The position numbers and the translations under genes were made by a program. A DNA stretch of 64,000 nt from Conexibacter sp. S30A1. Lineage in GTDB: Bacteria > Actinomycetota > Thermoleophilia > Solirubrobacterales > Solirubrobacteraceae. The stretch covers positions 3,394,292-3,458,291 of the forward strand of contig NZ_CP097127.1 of NCBI RefSeq assembly GCF_023330665.1. Reading direction: 5' to 3'. Under the pieces are notes generated by a model that saw only the letters and a list, made by a program, of their open reading frames with translations, made no database searches and was not told the DNA's origin. Shown here piece by piece: positions 21,315 to 30,746 of this stretch. Within the stretch, counting starts at the first letter, position 1. The number at the start of each line of letters is the position of its first letter.

Positions 21315-21836
21315 TCAGAGGAGCTCAAGCACGGCCTCGCGCAGGCGCCCGTATATCCCCGGGCCACCGTGCCCCGCGTCCTCGGCGATGACCAGCCTGC
21401 TGTGGGGCAACGCCTGGCTGATGCGCCACGCGGTGCTGAGCGGGCTGCTGATGTCGTAGCGGCCGTGAACCATGCGCAGCGGTATGTCGCGCAGACTGTC
21501 GAGCCGCACAAGGATCGCCTGTTCGGCCGGCAGGAACGCATCGCTGGACCAGTAGTGGCTGACGAGGGTGGCGAACACGAGCCGCTCGACCGGGTCCTCG
21601 TGCAGCAGCTCGCGCTCACGCCGCCCCGGGGCAAGGCGCATGTGCGTGTTTTCCCAGCGGTCCCATTCGCCCGCCGCCGCCTCACGTTCAACGAGGTCGG
21701 AGCCCGCGAGTCGGCGCGCGTACGCTTCTACGATCCGCTCCCAGTGGATGAAGGTGCCAGGCTCGGTTTCGAGCAGGCCGCTGGCGTACGGCGGCGCCGT
21801 GCTGTCCGACGGCGGCACGCTAAGCGCCGCTGCCAC
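21315..21836 (-). pseudogene. Proline iminopeptidase/alpha-beta hydrolase (S33), N-terminally truncated
   Basis: 173 residues matching only the C-terminal half of proline iminopeptidases: W-D-R-W-E-N, F-A-T-L-V-S-H-Y-W, then M-V-H-G-R-Y-D (catalytic Asp) and D-A-G-H-G-G-P-G (catalytic His). The oxyanion H-G-G-P and nucleophile G-G-S-W-G-S regions are absent. Upstream the frame runs straight into the 3' end of the MarR gene (17-base overlap), so the N-terminal half has been lost, probably by deletion or by recombination with the regulator gene. It is unlikely to be active. Confidence 0.75.
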
Positions 21837-22278
21837 GTGACTCGATCAGGCGCAGCAGGCTGGGGAGCGCTAGGGCGAGCGCTGCGCGCTCGCCCTCATC
21901 GAGCGCTCCCAGGCGCTGCTCGAGCACGCTGACCCTGGCGGCAGTGATGTCCTCCAGTGCTTGGTGGCCGGCCTCGGTCAGCTCGACCATCACGGCGCGC
22001 CGGTCGCTTGCGTCGTCGCGCCGGCGCACCCAGCCCTGCTCCTCCATGACGTTCACGAGGCCGGTGCAGGTCGGCTGACGCACCCCTTCGCGGGCCGCGA
22101 GGTCGGTCACCCGCTGAGGTCCCTCGCGGCGCAGGGTGGCCAGCGCCGAGGCCTGCGTCAGGGTCATGCCCTGGGGCAGGATCGCCGAACGCAGGAACGC
22201 GTAGAGGCGTGTGAGCGTCGCGCCAAGCTCGCGTGCGAGGTCGGCTTCGGAGGTGGCGGACGTGTCGGCCAAACGCAT
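21820..22278 (-). CDS. MarR-family transcriptional regulator
   Basis: 152 residues from the ATG at 22278; a TTG at 22305 in frame is also possible. Winged helix: T-Q-A-S-A-L-A-T-L-R-R-E-G-P-Q-R-V-T-D-L-A-A-R-E-G-V-R-Q-P-T, then D-A-S-D-R-R-A-V-M-V-E-L-T. It is divergent from an EmrB-type exporter across a short AT-rich spacer and most likely represses it. Confidence 0.88.
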   Translation of the reverse strand: MRLADTSATSEADLARELGATLTRLYAFLRSAILPQGMTLTQASALATLRREGPQRVTDLAAREGVRQPTCTGLVNVMEEQGWVRRRDDASDRRAVMVELTEAGHQALEDITAARVSVLEQRLGALDEGERAALALALPSLLRLIESRGSGA

Positions 22279-22284
22279 CGAAGC

Positions 22285-22294
22285 ACTATATAGT
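22285..22294. promoter_or_regulatory. Palindrome in the marR/exporter divergent promoter
   Basis: ACTATATAGT is a perfect 10-bp palindrome in the divergent spacer and contains -10-like hexamers on both strands. It is a reasonable position for a MarR operator controlling both genes. Confidence 0.4.
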
Positions 22295-22365
22295 CGATCG
22301 ATCAAGCGTGTTGGCGATGCAGGTTTGGCCGCGTGTTGAGCGGTCGCCTGCGGAACGGGGAAGGT

Positions 22366-24186
22366 ATGGAAGCGACGGCGAGCAACGGAGCAGGTTCAAA
22401 CCGCGTCCAGTCAGCGGGCGAGCGCAAGCCCAACGATCACTACAAGTGGATCGCGCTCTCCAACACGACGCTCGGGATCCTGATGGTGACGATCAACCAG
22501 TCGATCCTGCTGATCTCGCTGCCCGACATCTTCCGTGGCATCGCCCTGCAGCCGCTCGCCCCGGGCAACACCTCGTACTTCCTGTGGATCTTCATGGGCT
22601 TTTTGCTTGTGACCGCGGTGCTGGTCGTCAGCCTGGGCCGGGTCGGTGACATGTACGGCCGCGTGCGCATGTACAACCTCGGCTTTGCGATCTTCACGGT
22701 CTTCTCGATCCTGCTGTCGATCACCTTCACCACGGGCGCCTCGGCGGCGATCTGGATCATCGTGATGCGCGCGGGCCAGGGGCTCGGCGGCGCCTTCCTG
22801 TTTGCCAACTCGAGCGCCATCCTGACCGACGCCTTTCCGCCCGATGAGCGCGGCAAGGCGATGGGCATCAACGGCGTCGCGCTGGTCACCGGCTCCTTCC
22901 TCGGCCTGATCCTCGGCGGCGTGCTGGCCCCCGTGGAGTGGCGGCTGGTCTTTCTGGTCTCGGTGCCCTTCGGTGTGTTCGGTACCGTCTGGGCGTACCT
23001 GAAGCTGAAGGACACGGGGGTACGCCAGCAGTCGAGCATCGACTGGTGGGGCAACCTGACCTTCGCGTTGGGCCTGACCGCCGTGCTCGTCGGCATCGTC
23101 TACGGCCTTTTGCCCTACGGCGGTGACACGATGGGCTGGACCAACCCGTTCGTGCTCGCCTGCGTCTTCGGCGGCCTGCTGGTGCTCGCGGTGTTCATCG
23201 TGATCGAGCGCCGGGTCAAGAACCCGATGTTCCACCTCGAGCTGTTCCGCGTGCGGCCCTACGCCTCCGGGGTCGTTGCGGCCTTCCTCTCCTCCATTGG
23301 CCGCGGCGGCGTGCAGTTCATGCTGATCATCTGGTTGCAGGGCATCTGGCTGCCCGAGCACGGCTACAGCTTCTCCCAGACACCGCTGTGGGCCGGCATC
23401 GCAATGGTCCCGCTGACGGTCGGCTTCCTGCTCTCCGGGCCGCTCTCGGGGATCCTCGCCGATCGCTACGGTGCGCGCGGCATCGCCACGGTCGGCCTGG
23501 TCGGCTCGGCGGTCGGCTTCCTGCTGCTGGAGAGTCTGCCGATGGACTTCAACTACGTCACCTTCGCAGCCGTCCTGCTCTGCTTCTCGATCTTCTCCGG
23601 CATGTTCTTCACGCCGAACCAGACCGCGGTGATGAACAGCCTGCCGCCCAACCAGCGCGGCGCCGGCGCGGGCATGAACGGGACCTTCTTCAACTCCGCC
23701 TCGGTGCTCTCGATCGGTGTCTTCTTCACGATCGTGACGCTTGGGCTGGCGGCCTCCCTGCCAGGGCACCTCGAGCACGGGCTGAGGGCGCAGGGACTGC
23801 CGCTCGCGCTGGCGGTCAAGTTCTCGCACCTGCCCCCGATCGGCACTTTGTTTGCGGCCTTTCTGGGCTACAACCCGATCAGGACCGAGATCCCGCACGC
23901 GGTGCTTGTGTCGTTGGGGCCGGCGCGCATGAGCTATGTCACGGGGCGCGCGTTCTTCCCGAGGCTGATCGCCTCGTCGGTCCGCAGCGGCCTGCGGCTC
24001 GCCTTCGACTTCGGTGCGGCGCTGGCTCTGCTCGCGGCCGTTGCGTCCTGGCTGCGCGGCGCCAAGTACATCCACGGTGAGACTTCGCTGGTCGACGAGC
24101 TGGGGACGGGCATGCTGGGCGCCGGTGAGGTTGCGACGGCCGAGGTTGGCGCCGCCTATGTCGACGCGCTCGACACCGACCAGTAG
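22366..24186 (+). CDS. MFS efflux transporter, EmrB/QacA (DHA2) type, long form
   Basis: 606 residues from the ATG at 22366 (a GTG at 22333 adds 11). About 14 membrane segments, with L-G-R-V-G-D-M-Y-G-R-V-R (motif A-like) after TM2 and R-A-G-Q-G-L-G-G-A in TM4. An unusually long periplasmic insertion before the last membrane helix (about residues 470-560) makes it ~100 residues longer than the exporter at 16843. Divergent from a MarR gene. The ribosome-binding site GGGGAAGG lies very close to the ATG. Confidence 0.88.
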   Translation: MEATASNGAGSNRVQSAGERKPNDHYKWIALSNTTLGILMVTINQSILLISLPDIFRGIALQPLAPGNTSYFLWIFMGFLLVTAVLVVSLGRVGDMYGRVRMYNLGFAIFTVFSILLSITFTTGASAAIWIIVMRAGQGLGGAFLFANSSAILTDAFPPDERGKAMGINGVALVTGSFLGLILGGVLAPVEWRLVFLVSVPFGVFGTVWAYLKLKDTGVRQQSSIDWWGNLTFALGLTAVLVGIVYGLLPYGGDTMGWTNPFVLACVFGGLLVLAVFIVIERRVKNPMFHLELFRVRPYASGVVAAFLSSIGRGGVQFMLIIWLQGIWLPEHGYSFSQTPLWAGIAMVPLTVGFLLSGPLSGILADRYGARGIATVGLVGSAVGFLLLESLPMDFNYVTFAAVLLCFSIFSGMFFTPNQTAVMNSLPPNQRGAGAGMNGTFFNSASVLSIGVFFTIVTLGLAASLPGHLEHGLRAQGLPLALAVKFSHLPPIGTLFAAFLGYNPIRTEIPHAVLVSLGPARMSYVTGRAFFPRLIASSVRSGLRLAFDFGAALALLAAVASWLRGAKYIHGETSLVDELGTGMLGAGEVATAEVGAAYVDALDTDQ

Positions 24187-24192
24187 CGTGTT

Positions 24193-25203
24193 CTACGCCT
24201 GTGTGCCGCCGGCGCCGGGCGCGGCGGCTGCGTCGTCCAGCCACGCGTGCACGCGGCCGTCGTCGTCTGTGGCGTCGCGGTCGCGGTGGCGCGAGAGCAG
24301 CTCCCGGCGCTGGGCGTGTGTCATCTGCTCCAGCGCCGCGAACTCGGCGAAGCGGTGGGCGATCACCAGCGGCGCCTGAGCGAGTGGCAGCACCGTGTGC
24401 GTGACCGGGGCCTCGGGCATGCCGCCGGCGCCTGCGTCGAACAGGTGGAGCATCGCGATCGCCTGGCCGCTGTCGTGCACGCCGTAGCTGCGCTCGGGCC
24501 CCGCCAGCACCATTGTCGAGCAGGTGGCGGATGCGGTGAAAACTGGAATCCCCGCGAAGGTCGAATAGATCGGATAGTGCAGGTGGCCTGAGAGGATCGC
24601 GCGCACGTCGCTGCCGCGCAGCACGTCGGCAAGCGCCGCTTGACCGTCCAGCTCGATCACGTGCGAGACGCGGTCAAGCGCCATCGCAAGCGGCGGGTGG
24701 TGCATCACCAGCAGCGTGCCGTGACGGGCCGGGGCCGAGAGTACCTCTTTGAGCCAGGCCCGCTGGCCTGGCTCAAGCTCACCGTGGTGGTGGCCGGGAA
24801 GCGTGGTGTCGAGGCTGATGATCCGCAGGCCGTCAAGTTCGTGCACCCGGTCCTGCGGTGCCTCTGACTCCTCGCCGAAGAGCACGCTTGAGTAGGCGCG
24901 GCGGTCGTCGTGGTTTCCGATCGTCCAGAAGACGCGGGCGCCGAGCCGTCCCGCGGCCGTCTCCACGAGCTGCTTTGCGACCCGGTAGGCGTTCACTTCG
25001 CCGCGGTCAGCCACGTCGCCGCTGACGATGATTGCCTGTGGTGGCTGCTCCAGGTCACCGAGGAGTTCGAGCGCACGCCGCAGGTGCGGTTCGGTGTCGA
25101 TGGCCCCGAACTGCCGAGCTCCGTCGGCGAGCAGGTGTGTGTCCGAGATGTGGGCGATCGCAAAGCGTGCCGCCGGGTACTGGCCGAACTGAGCGAGCGT
25201 CAC
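24193..25203 (-). CDS. Calcineurin-like phosphoesterase, CpdA (3',5'-cAMP phosphodiesterase) type
   Basis: 336 residues. Metal-binding motifs in order: H-I-S-D-T-H-L (D-x-H), V-S-G-D-V-A-D-R-G (G-D-x-x-D), I-G-N-H-D (G-N-H-D), M-H-H-P-P and S-G-H-L-H-Y (G-H-x-H). The layout matches bacterial CpdA/Rv0805-type phosphodiesterases with a longer C-terminal tail. Substrate (cAMP or other phosphoesters) is inferred. TACCCT lies exactly 7 bases before the GTG start, suggesting a leaderless mRNA. Confidence 0.88.
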   Translation of the reverse strand: MTLAQFGQYPAARFAIAHISDTHLLADGARQFGAIDTEPHLRRALELLGDLEQPPQAIIVSGDVADRGEVNAYRVAKQLVETAAGRLGARVFWTIGNHDDRRAYSSVLFGEESEAPQDRVHELDGLRIISLDTTLPGHHHGELEPGQRAWLKEVLSAPARHGTLLVMHHPPLAMALDRVSHVIELDGQAALADVLRGSDVRAILSGHLHYPIYSTFAGIPVFTASATCSTMVLAGPERSYGVHDSGQAIAMLHLFDAGAGGMPEAPVTHTVLPLAQAPLVIAHRFAEFAALEQMTHAQRRELLSRHRDRDATDDDGRVHAWLDDAAAAPGAGGTQA

Positions 25204-25238
25204 GCACCACAGGGTAGTTGCCTTGGCCCCTGGGGTGT

Positions 25239-27023
25239 TCAGGCTTGCTTGGCGTGGGGCAGAAGCCGTTGCGCATCGTGCTCCTCGGCCAGCAGCTTGC
25301 GTCTGGCTCGCAGCACGTCCTCAGCGGTGATCAGGCCGACCAGCCTGCCGCCGGCGCTGGGCTCCACGACCGGTAGCACGCTCAGCTGATGCTCGGCCAT
25401 ACGGTCGGCGGCTGCGCGCATCGTCTCATCGGGGGCCGCCACGGTAACCTCGCGGCTCATCACCTCGCCGACGATGGATGCGTCGCGGTGGTGGCGTCGC
25501 ACCGCCGACCAGGGGAGGACTCCCAAAAGGCGTCCGCCCTCATCTATCACTGGATAGAGGCGCTGCTGGTGGGCGTGTGTGCCATCGCCCCAGAGCAGGT
25601 GGATCGAGTGGATCTGCCGGTCGGGGTCGAGCGTGTACACGTCGGTTCGCGTGAGCTCCTGTACGAAGGTCGTCTCCAGCGGGTCGACGCCGTACTCGCG
25701 CATCACGTGGTAACCACGGCGGGCGACCTTCTCGGTCAGGATCGAGCGCTTGAGCACTAGCACGCTCACCAGCTGCGCGGTGCTGGTGGCCACCAGCAGG
25801 GCCAACAGGCTGCCTGGGTCGTCGGTCAGCTCGAAGGCGAACACGATCGCGGTGAAGGGTGAGCGTGTCACGCCGGCAAGGGCTGCGCCCAGGCCGATCA
25901 GGCTCCACAGGCCGACGGGCGTACCGGGCAGCCAATGCCCGACGATGCCGCCGAGCGCGGCCCCGAGCATCAGGATCGGCGCCAGGATGCCGCCGCTCGT
26001 GCCGCCGCCCAGACCGAATGACCAGATCGTCAGCTTGGTGAGAAGCAGCAGGATCAGCGCACCTAGGCCGAGCTGGCCGAGCAGCTCCGCGTGGATCGTG
26101 TCGTAGCCGACGCCCAGGGCGCGGGCGTCGACCATGCCGCCCAGGCCGATGACGAGCCCGCCGAGCAGCGGCCACCACATCCAGTGCAGCCGGCCCTCGA
26201 GCCGCCGGAACAGATCCTCGGCCCCGTAAACAGCCTCCGTCATCACCCACGATGCGAGGCCGACGACGATCCCGATGAGGGCGGCGCCGAACAGGGCCAG
26301 GCCGGCGATCGCGGCGTGGTGCGGGATCGGAAAGAGCGGCTGCGGCGTGACCATACCCGCGCTGGCGAGCAGCATGCGCAGCGCATCAGCTGTCGCCGAC
26401 GCGAGGCCGATCAGCGTCATCGAGCGTGGCTTCCACTCGAACACGAGCAGCTCCACGCCAAACAGCGTCGCTGCCACCGGCGTCCCGAACACGGCGCTCA
26501 TGCCCGCGGAGGCGCCCGCGACCAGCAGCGTGCGTCGCTGCGCGGCGGTCAGCGGCAGGACCTGGGCGACGATCGACCCGAACGCCCCGCCGGTCAGGAT
26601 GATCGGCCCCTCGGCGCCGAAGGGGCCGCCGGTGCCGATGCTGATCGCGCTGGCGATCGGCTTGAGGATCGCCAGGCGCAGCTGCACGCTGCTGCCGTTG
26701 ATCAGGATGCGCTCCATGGCCTCGGGGATGCCGTGCCCACGCACCTGTTCAGATCCGTAGCGCGCGATCAACCCGACGATCAAGCCGCCGATGACCGGGA
26801 TCGCCACGGACGCCCAGCCGAGCCGATTGCCGTACGGTGAGACGAGATGCAGACTGAGCCGCTGGAAGTAGAGGACGTTCGTGAAGAACGCGATCATGTC
26901 GAGCAGCACGAGTGCGATGGCCGTCGCCAGAACCCCGATGAAGAGCGCCACTGGAACCAGCCACAACAGGTTCGGCGTTGCTGTGAAATCACCCAGATGT
27001 TCACCGGAACGCTGAGATTCCAT
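25239..27023 (-). CDS. ClC-family chloride channel/antiporter with C-terminal CBS pair
   Basis: 594 residues. ClC membrane core of ~420 residues with G-H-G-I-P (anion filter), G-P-F-G-A-E-G-P with the gating glutamate, and G-x-x-x-G-I-L-A-P-I in the second half. Two CBS domains follow (about residues 440-580), which in other ClC proteins bind adenine nucleotides and regulate gating. The start lies 17 bases from a divergent MarR gene. Confidence 0.92.
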   Translation of the reverse strand: MESQRSGEHLGDFTATPNLLWLVPVALFIGVLATAIALVLLDMIAFFTNVLYFQRLSLHLVSPYGNRLGWASVAIPVIGGLIVGLIARYGSEQVRGHGIPEAMERILINGSSVQLRLAILKPIASAISIGTGGPFGAEGPIILTGGAFGSIVAQVLPLTAAQRRTLLVAGASAGMSAVFGTPVAATLFGVELLVFEWKPRSMTLIGLASATADALRMLLASAGMVTPQPLFPIPHHAAIAGLALFGAALIGIVVGLASWVMTEAVYGAEDLFRRLEGRLHWMWWPLLGGLVIGLGGMVDARALGVGYDTIHAELLGQLGLGALILLLLTKLTIWSFGLGGGTSGGILAPILMLGAALGGIVGHWLPGTPVGLWSLIGLGAALAGVTRSPFTAIVFAFELTDDPGSLLALLVATSTAQLVSVLVLKRSILTEKVARRGYHVMREYGVDPLETTFVQELTRTDVYTLDPDRQIHSIHLLWGDGTHAHQQRLYPVIDEGGRLLGVLPWSAVRRHHRDASIVGEVMSREVTVAAPDETMRAAADRMAEHQLSVLPVVEPSAGGRLVGLITAEDVLRARRKLLAEEHDAQRLLPHAKQA

Positions 27024-27040
27024 CGTAACCCGATGTTATC

Positions 27041-27466
27041 GTGACACGAGCTAGTTTGCCAGACGAGACCTACATTCAGCTGCTGCGGCTGCGCACCGAG
27101 CTGCGCCGTTTCCTGCGCTGGAGCGAGCAGCAGGCGGCGACCGAGGGGCTCACCGGCTCACAACACCAGCTGCTGCTGGCGATCCGGGGGCATGCCGATC
27201 CCCGCGGACCGACGATCGGTGAGGTTGCCGGCTACCTGCTGCTGCGTCAGAACAGCGCGGTGGAGCTCGTCAACCGCGCCGACGCGGCTGGCCTGGTCAC
27301 CCGCAGCCGTGACGACAGCGACCACCGCGTCGTGCGCCTGGCCCTCACAGAGGACGGGGCCGCCCGTCTCGAGCGCCTCTCGGCGGTGCATCTGGTGGAG
27401 CTTGAGCGCCTCAAGCTGAGGCTCCCGAACCTTGCTGACGGTCTTGAGACAGAGGATACGCGCTGA
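27041..27466 (+). CDS. MarR-family transcriptional regulator
   Basis: 141 residues, GTG start. Winged-helix core T-I-G-E-V-A-G-Y-L-L-L-R-Q-N-S-A-V-E-L-V-N-R-A-D-A-A-G-L-V-T-R and D-D-S-D-H-R-V-V-R-L-A-L-T. The 17-base divergent spacer with the ClC gene includes TAAC-N5-GTTA, so it may regulate the channel. Confidence 0.88.
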   Translation: MTRASLPDETYIQLLRLRTELRRFLRWSEQQAATEGLTGSQHQLLLAIRGHADPRGPTIGEVAGYLLLRQNSAVELVNRADAAGLVTRSRDDSDHRVVRLALTEDGAARLERLSAVHLVELERLKLRLPNLADGLETEDTR

Positions 27467-27479
27467 ACAGGAGCGCGCC

Positions 27480-28367
27480 TCAGGCGGCGCCTGCCGCGTC
27501 CGCCGGCTCGCGCTCGAGTCGGCGGCGCCCTGTTGCCAGTACCGACCCGCCAAGCACCAGGGCAAAGCCCACGCCCATGCCGACCGTGAAGCGCTCATCC
27601 AGCACCACCACCCCCAGCACCGCCGCCACCGCAGGGTTCACATAGGTGACGATGGTCGCGCGCACCGGACCGATCGTGGCGATCAGCGCGAAGAAGACCA
27701 GGAAGGCCAGGGCGGTGCAGATGACCGCCAGGCCGATGATCGACAGCGCCGCGTCGGTGTGCAGGTGCGTTGGCAGCGTGAGCAGCGCCGGTGTGGCGTA
27801 GGCGAGCGCGGTCAGCGCCAGCGCCAGCGCCATGACGCCGAGCGCAGGCAGATGCATCAGGCGCCGGGCGAGGATCAGCGGGCCGCAGGCGTAGCCGGTC
27901 ACGACCACGACCACCTCCACGAGCGGGCCCGTCCCGACCCGGCCGAAGTCCAGGCCAACCAGCGCACCGACACCCAACAAACCGACCAGCAGGCCGCTCC
28001 AGGCGCGGCGGTCGAGTCGGTGGTCGCTGCCGCCGGCGGCGGTGAGCAGCCCGCCGATCAGCGGCACGGCCGCGATCATGAGGCCCGTCAGCGAGCTCGT
28101 CAGGCGTTCTTCGGCGCGCGAGAGCAGAAACCAGGGCACCGCGATCTCCGTCACGGTGAACGCGACCAGCCAGTGCCAGTGATCAAGCACCTCGCGCAGC
28201 TGCCCACGGCGTGCGGCCAGCGGTAGCAGCAGAAGGGCCCCGATCCCGGTCCTTGAGAAGACCAGAAAGGCCGGCGAGACATCCCGCACGGCGATGCGGA
28301 TCAGGAGATAGGGGAGGCCCCAGATGATGCACAGCGCCGCGAACAGCAGCGCGCCGCGCCGGCTCAA
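27480..28367 (-). CDS. EamA/DMT-superfamily exporter
   Basis: 295 residues with ten hydrophobic segments in two EamA repeats. The family hallmarks W-G-L-P-Y-L-L-I-R in TM1 and T-Y-V-N-P-A-V-A-A-V-L-G near the end are present. Probably exports a metabolite such as an amino acid. The TTG at 28367 is chosen because it is directly before the first membrane helix; the frame stays open much further upstream over the divergent UbiB gene, which is not credible. Confidence 0.8.
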   Translation of the reverse strand: MSRRGALLFAALCIIWGLPYLLIRIAVRDVSPAFLVFSRTGIGALLLLPLAARRGQLREVLDHWHWLVAFTVTEIAVPWFLLSRAEERLTSSLTGLMIAAVPLIGGLLTAAGGSDHRLDRRAWSGLLVGLLGVGALVGLDFGRVGTGPLVEVVVVVTGYACGPLILARRLMHLPALGVMALALALTALAYATPALLTLPTHLHTDAALSIIGLAVICTALAFLVFFALIATIGPVRATIVTYVNPAVAAVLGVVVLDERFTVGMGVGFALVLGGSVLATGRRRLEREPADAAGAA

Positions 28368-28466
28368 CCGTGCCCGGTCCTTGCAGGGTGGCCGTCCGGC
28401 CAGGTTGCGTGTGCCCCCATCAACAGAGAGGATGTCACGCCGCGTGAGAACGCTAGCCTCGACCCT

Positions 28467-29930
28467 ATGGCCGAGCCTGCAGACGAGCTGGTGCCCGAGG
28501 CGGCGACGCTGCCGTCGGGCCGGGTTGCGAGGACCGCACGAATCGGTGGGCTCGCCGCCAGCCAGGGCGCACGCTGGGCCGGGATGCGGGCCGCCAACCG
28601 TGTGCGCACACCGGAGCGCGCGGCCGCCGCGGAGCAGGCCAGGACGGCTGCGCTGATCAACGAGCTGGTCGACCGGCTCGCGCAGATGCGCGGCGCGGCG
28701 ATGAAGGTCGGTCAGATGCTCTCGCTGGCGGATCTCGACGGCTTGCCGGAGGAGCAGCGCGACGAGCTGCAGCGCAAACTCGCGAGTCTGCGCGACGACG
28801 TGCCGCCGGTCAGCTTCGCGAGCATCGAGCGGCTGCTCAGGCAGGAGCTCGGCGGCCCGCTCGAGCGCTTCTTCTCGGACTTTGACGAGCGCGCATTGGC
28901 GGCAGCGTCGATCGGTCAGGTGCACAGGGCCACGACCATCACGGGCGCGGAGGTGGTCGTCAAGGTCCAGTACCCGGGGGTGGCCGAGGCGGTCGAGACG
29001 GATCTGCGCAACGCGATGCTGCTGGTGCCACTGATCCGGAGGCTGGCTCCCGGGCTGGACGCGAGGGCGCTCGGCGCGGAGCTGCGCGAGCGGATCGGCG
29101 AAGAGCTCGACTACGAGCTTGAAGCCCAGAACCAGCGGCGGGTCGAGCGGCTTCTGCGGGGGCACCCGTTCATGCGCGTGCCCGGCGTGCACAGCGAGCT
29201 GTCAAGCCGGCGCGTGCTGGTCTCAGACTACGTCGAGGGCGAACGCTTTGAGGCGGTACGGGCCGCTTCGCAAGCGCAGCGCGACCGCTACGCGGAGATC
29301 GTCTTCCGTTTCTTCTTTGGGCTGCTCTACCGAGATCGGATCGCGCTCGGTGACCCGCACCCCGGCAACTACCTGAGCTGTGCGGACGGGCATGTCTGCT
29401 TTCTTGACTTCGGCCTGTTGCGTCAGGTCAGCCGGGAGCGTGTGGGCGGCGAAGCTGCTGTCGCGCGCGCTGTGCGCGAGGACGATGAGCGGGCTCTCAA
29501 GGAGGCCCTGGTCGGAGCGGGCTATCTGCCGACCGAGCGCGCCGGCGCGGTTGACGCGAGCTTCTTGCTGGCGCTGATGCGGCGTGCCACCGGCTGGTAC
29601 GCGCTGCCGGGGCAGCGGCGCTTTGCGGCTGCTGATCCCGGGAACGGGAGCCAGCCGGCGCCGGCCGCGCATGGGCACGAGCGCGGTGGGCACGAGCGCG
29701 GTGGGCACGAGCGCGGTGGCGCCGCTCGCGAACAGGTCAATCAGCTGACCCTGCCACCCGAGGCGATCCTCATCAGACGGATGCACGGCGTCGTGGCAGC
29801 TGTGCTTGAGACGCTGCGGGCGGGCGCTGACTGGGGCGCGATCGCGGCTGAGTATCTGCACGGCGAGCCGCCGGCAACCGAGCTTGGCCGGCTCGAAGCC
29901 GCGTTTTATGCGGCTCGCGTGGGTCGATAG
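28467..29930 (+). CDS. ABC1/UbiB (ADCK)-family atypical kinase
   Basis: 487 residues. UbiB signature motifs: A-M-K-V-G-Q-M-L-S (K-x-G-Q), A-A-A-S-I-G-Q-V-H (Ala-rich loop), V-V-K-V-Q-Y-P-G (Lys), E-E-L-D-Y-E-L-E-A-Q-N, G-D-P-H-P-G-N-Y (catalytic D) and L-D-F-G. These proteins support quinone or isoprenoid lipid metabolism. TAGCCT exactly 7 bases before the ATG suggests a leaderless transcript. Near residue 403 there is a tandem H-E-R-G-G repeat insertion. Confidence 0.93.
   Translation: MAEPADELVPEAATLPSGRVARTARIGGLAASQGARWAGMRAANRVRTPERAAAAEQARTAALINELVDRLAQMRGAAMKVGQMLSLADLDGLPEEQRDELQRKLASLRDDVPPVSFASIERLLRQELGGPLERFFSDFDERALAAASIGQVHRATTITGAEVVVKVQYPGVAEAVETDLRNAMLLVPLIRRLAPGLDARALGAELRERIGEELDYELEAQNQRRVERLLRGHPFMRVPGVHSELSSRRVLVSDYVEGERFEAVRAASQAQRDRYAEIVFRFFFGLLYRDRIALGDPHPGNYLSCADGHVCFLDFGLLRQVSRERVGGEAAVARAVREDDERALKEALVGAGYLPTERAGAVDASFLLALMRRATGWYALPGQRRFAAADPGNGSQPAPAAHGHERGGHERGGHERGGAAREQVNQLTLPPEAILIRRMHGVVAAVLETLRAGADWGAIAAEYLHGEPPATELGRLEAAFYAARVGR
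29673..29717 (+). repeat. Three tandem 15-bp repeats inside the UbiB-like gene
   Basis: GGGCACGAGCGCGGT is repeated three times without change, encoding three G-H-E-R-G units in the C-terminal part of the kinase-like protein. In-frame and length-variable by design of the unit (15 bp), so copy number could vary between strains without frameshift. Confidence 0.85.
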
Positions 29931-29963
29931 GACGCGGGGATGACCCCTAGTACGCTCTGACTC

Positions 29964-30737
29964 GTGCGTGCGCTTGAACGGATCGTGGTGGCGCTGGCTG
30001 TGTCAGCCGTAGCCCTGGGCGCGGTGGCCGGCGGCGCCAGTGCCACGCAGCCGATGGCAGCGCACCGAGGCGAGCTGACAGCGACCGAGTACCGCCAGCT
30101 GAATGCCGAGTTGACGTCGTTCAAGCGTGTCGTGAGATCAGGCAGGCTGACCTGGAGCGAGCTCTACGCCTCGTGTCGCAAGGTAGGTGAGTCGACCGCC
30201 CTGCTGCGCAGCGTCCGCAGCAACTGCAACACGGGCTTCGGCGTCGAACAGGCGCTCGCCGGCTTCAACGCCGACGCGCAGCGCTGCGCCGCGCTCACCC
30301 AGACCTCCACCGGGTCCACGACTGGCACCTCCACAACCGGCACGTCGACCACGCCCAGCACCCTCACGCCGGCGCAGCTTTCGCTGATCGCGTGTCTGGA
30401 GCCCGAGTACCAGGCGATCAGCCGCGCCACCGGCTCGCTGTACGAGCGGCAGGCCGGGCTGCGGCGGCAGGTGCTCCTGCGCGGCTTCAGTGGCCGCTGC
30501 CTGCTCACACTGGCGCCAACGATCGTGCAGCTCAAGCGCGAGCGCACGTTTCTCGCGACCAGTCGGCGCCTCGTCCACGATGTTGTGCTGATCAGTCGCG
30601 TGGCGGCTGGAACGCTACCGGCCGGCGCACTGAACGTCGCGCAGATCACCGCCGACGCGAGCGCCTTCATGGTCGCCGGCAAGGCTGTGGTCGAGACGCG
30701 TCGACCACAGAACCTTGCCGTCTGTCCTCACGCCTGA
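29964..30737 (+). CDS. Secreted protein of unknown function
   Basis: 257 residues. Signal peptide (A-L-A-V-S-A-V-A-L-G-A-V-A-G-G-A-S-A-T) then two helical regions joined by a Thr/Ser/Gly linker (T-S-T-G-S-T-T-G-T-S near residue 115). Four or five Cys outside the signal suggest disulfides. TACGCT exactly 7 bases before the GTG start supports leaderless transcription. No family is recognised. Confidence 0.75.
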   Translation: MRALERIVVALAVSAVALGAVAGGASATQPMAAHRGELTATEYRQLNAELTSFKRVVRSGRLTWSELYASCRKVGESTALLRSVRSNCNTGFGVEQALAGFNADAQRCAALTQTSTGSTTGTSTTGTSTTPSTLTPAQLSLIACLEPEYQAISRATGSLYERQAGLRRQVLLRGFSGRCLLTLAPTIVQLKRERTFLATSRRLVHDVVLISRVAAGTLPAGALNVAQITADASAFMVAGKAVVETRRPQNLAVCPHA

Positions 30738-30746
30738 GCGCCGCGA

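Noticed and set aside
22411..24075. 554-codon open frame opposite the second EmrB-type exporter
   Set aside because: Asp/Gln/Arg-rich shadow frame with no family resemblance; the plus strand shows a clear membrane transporter.
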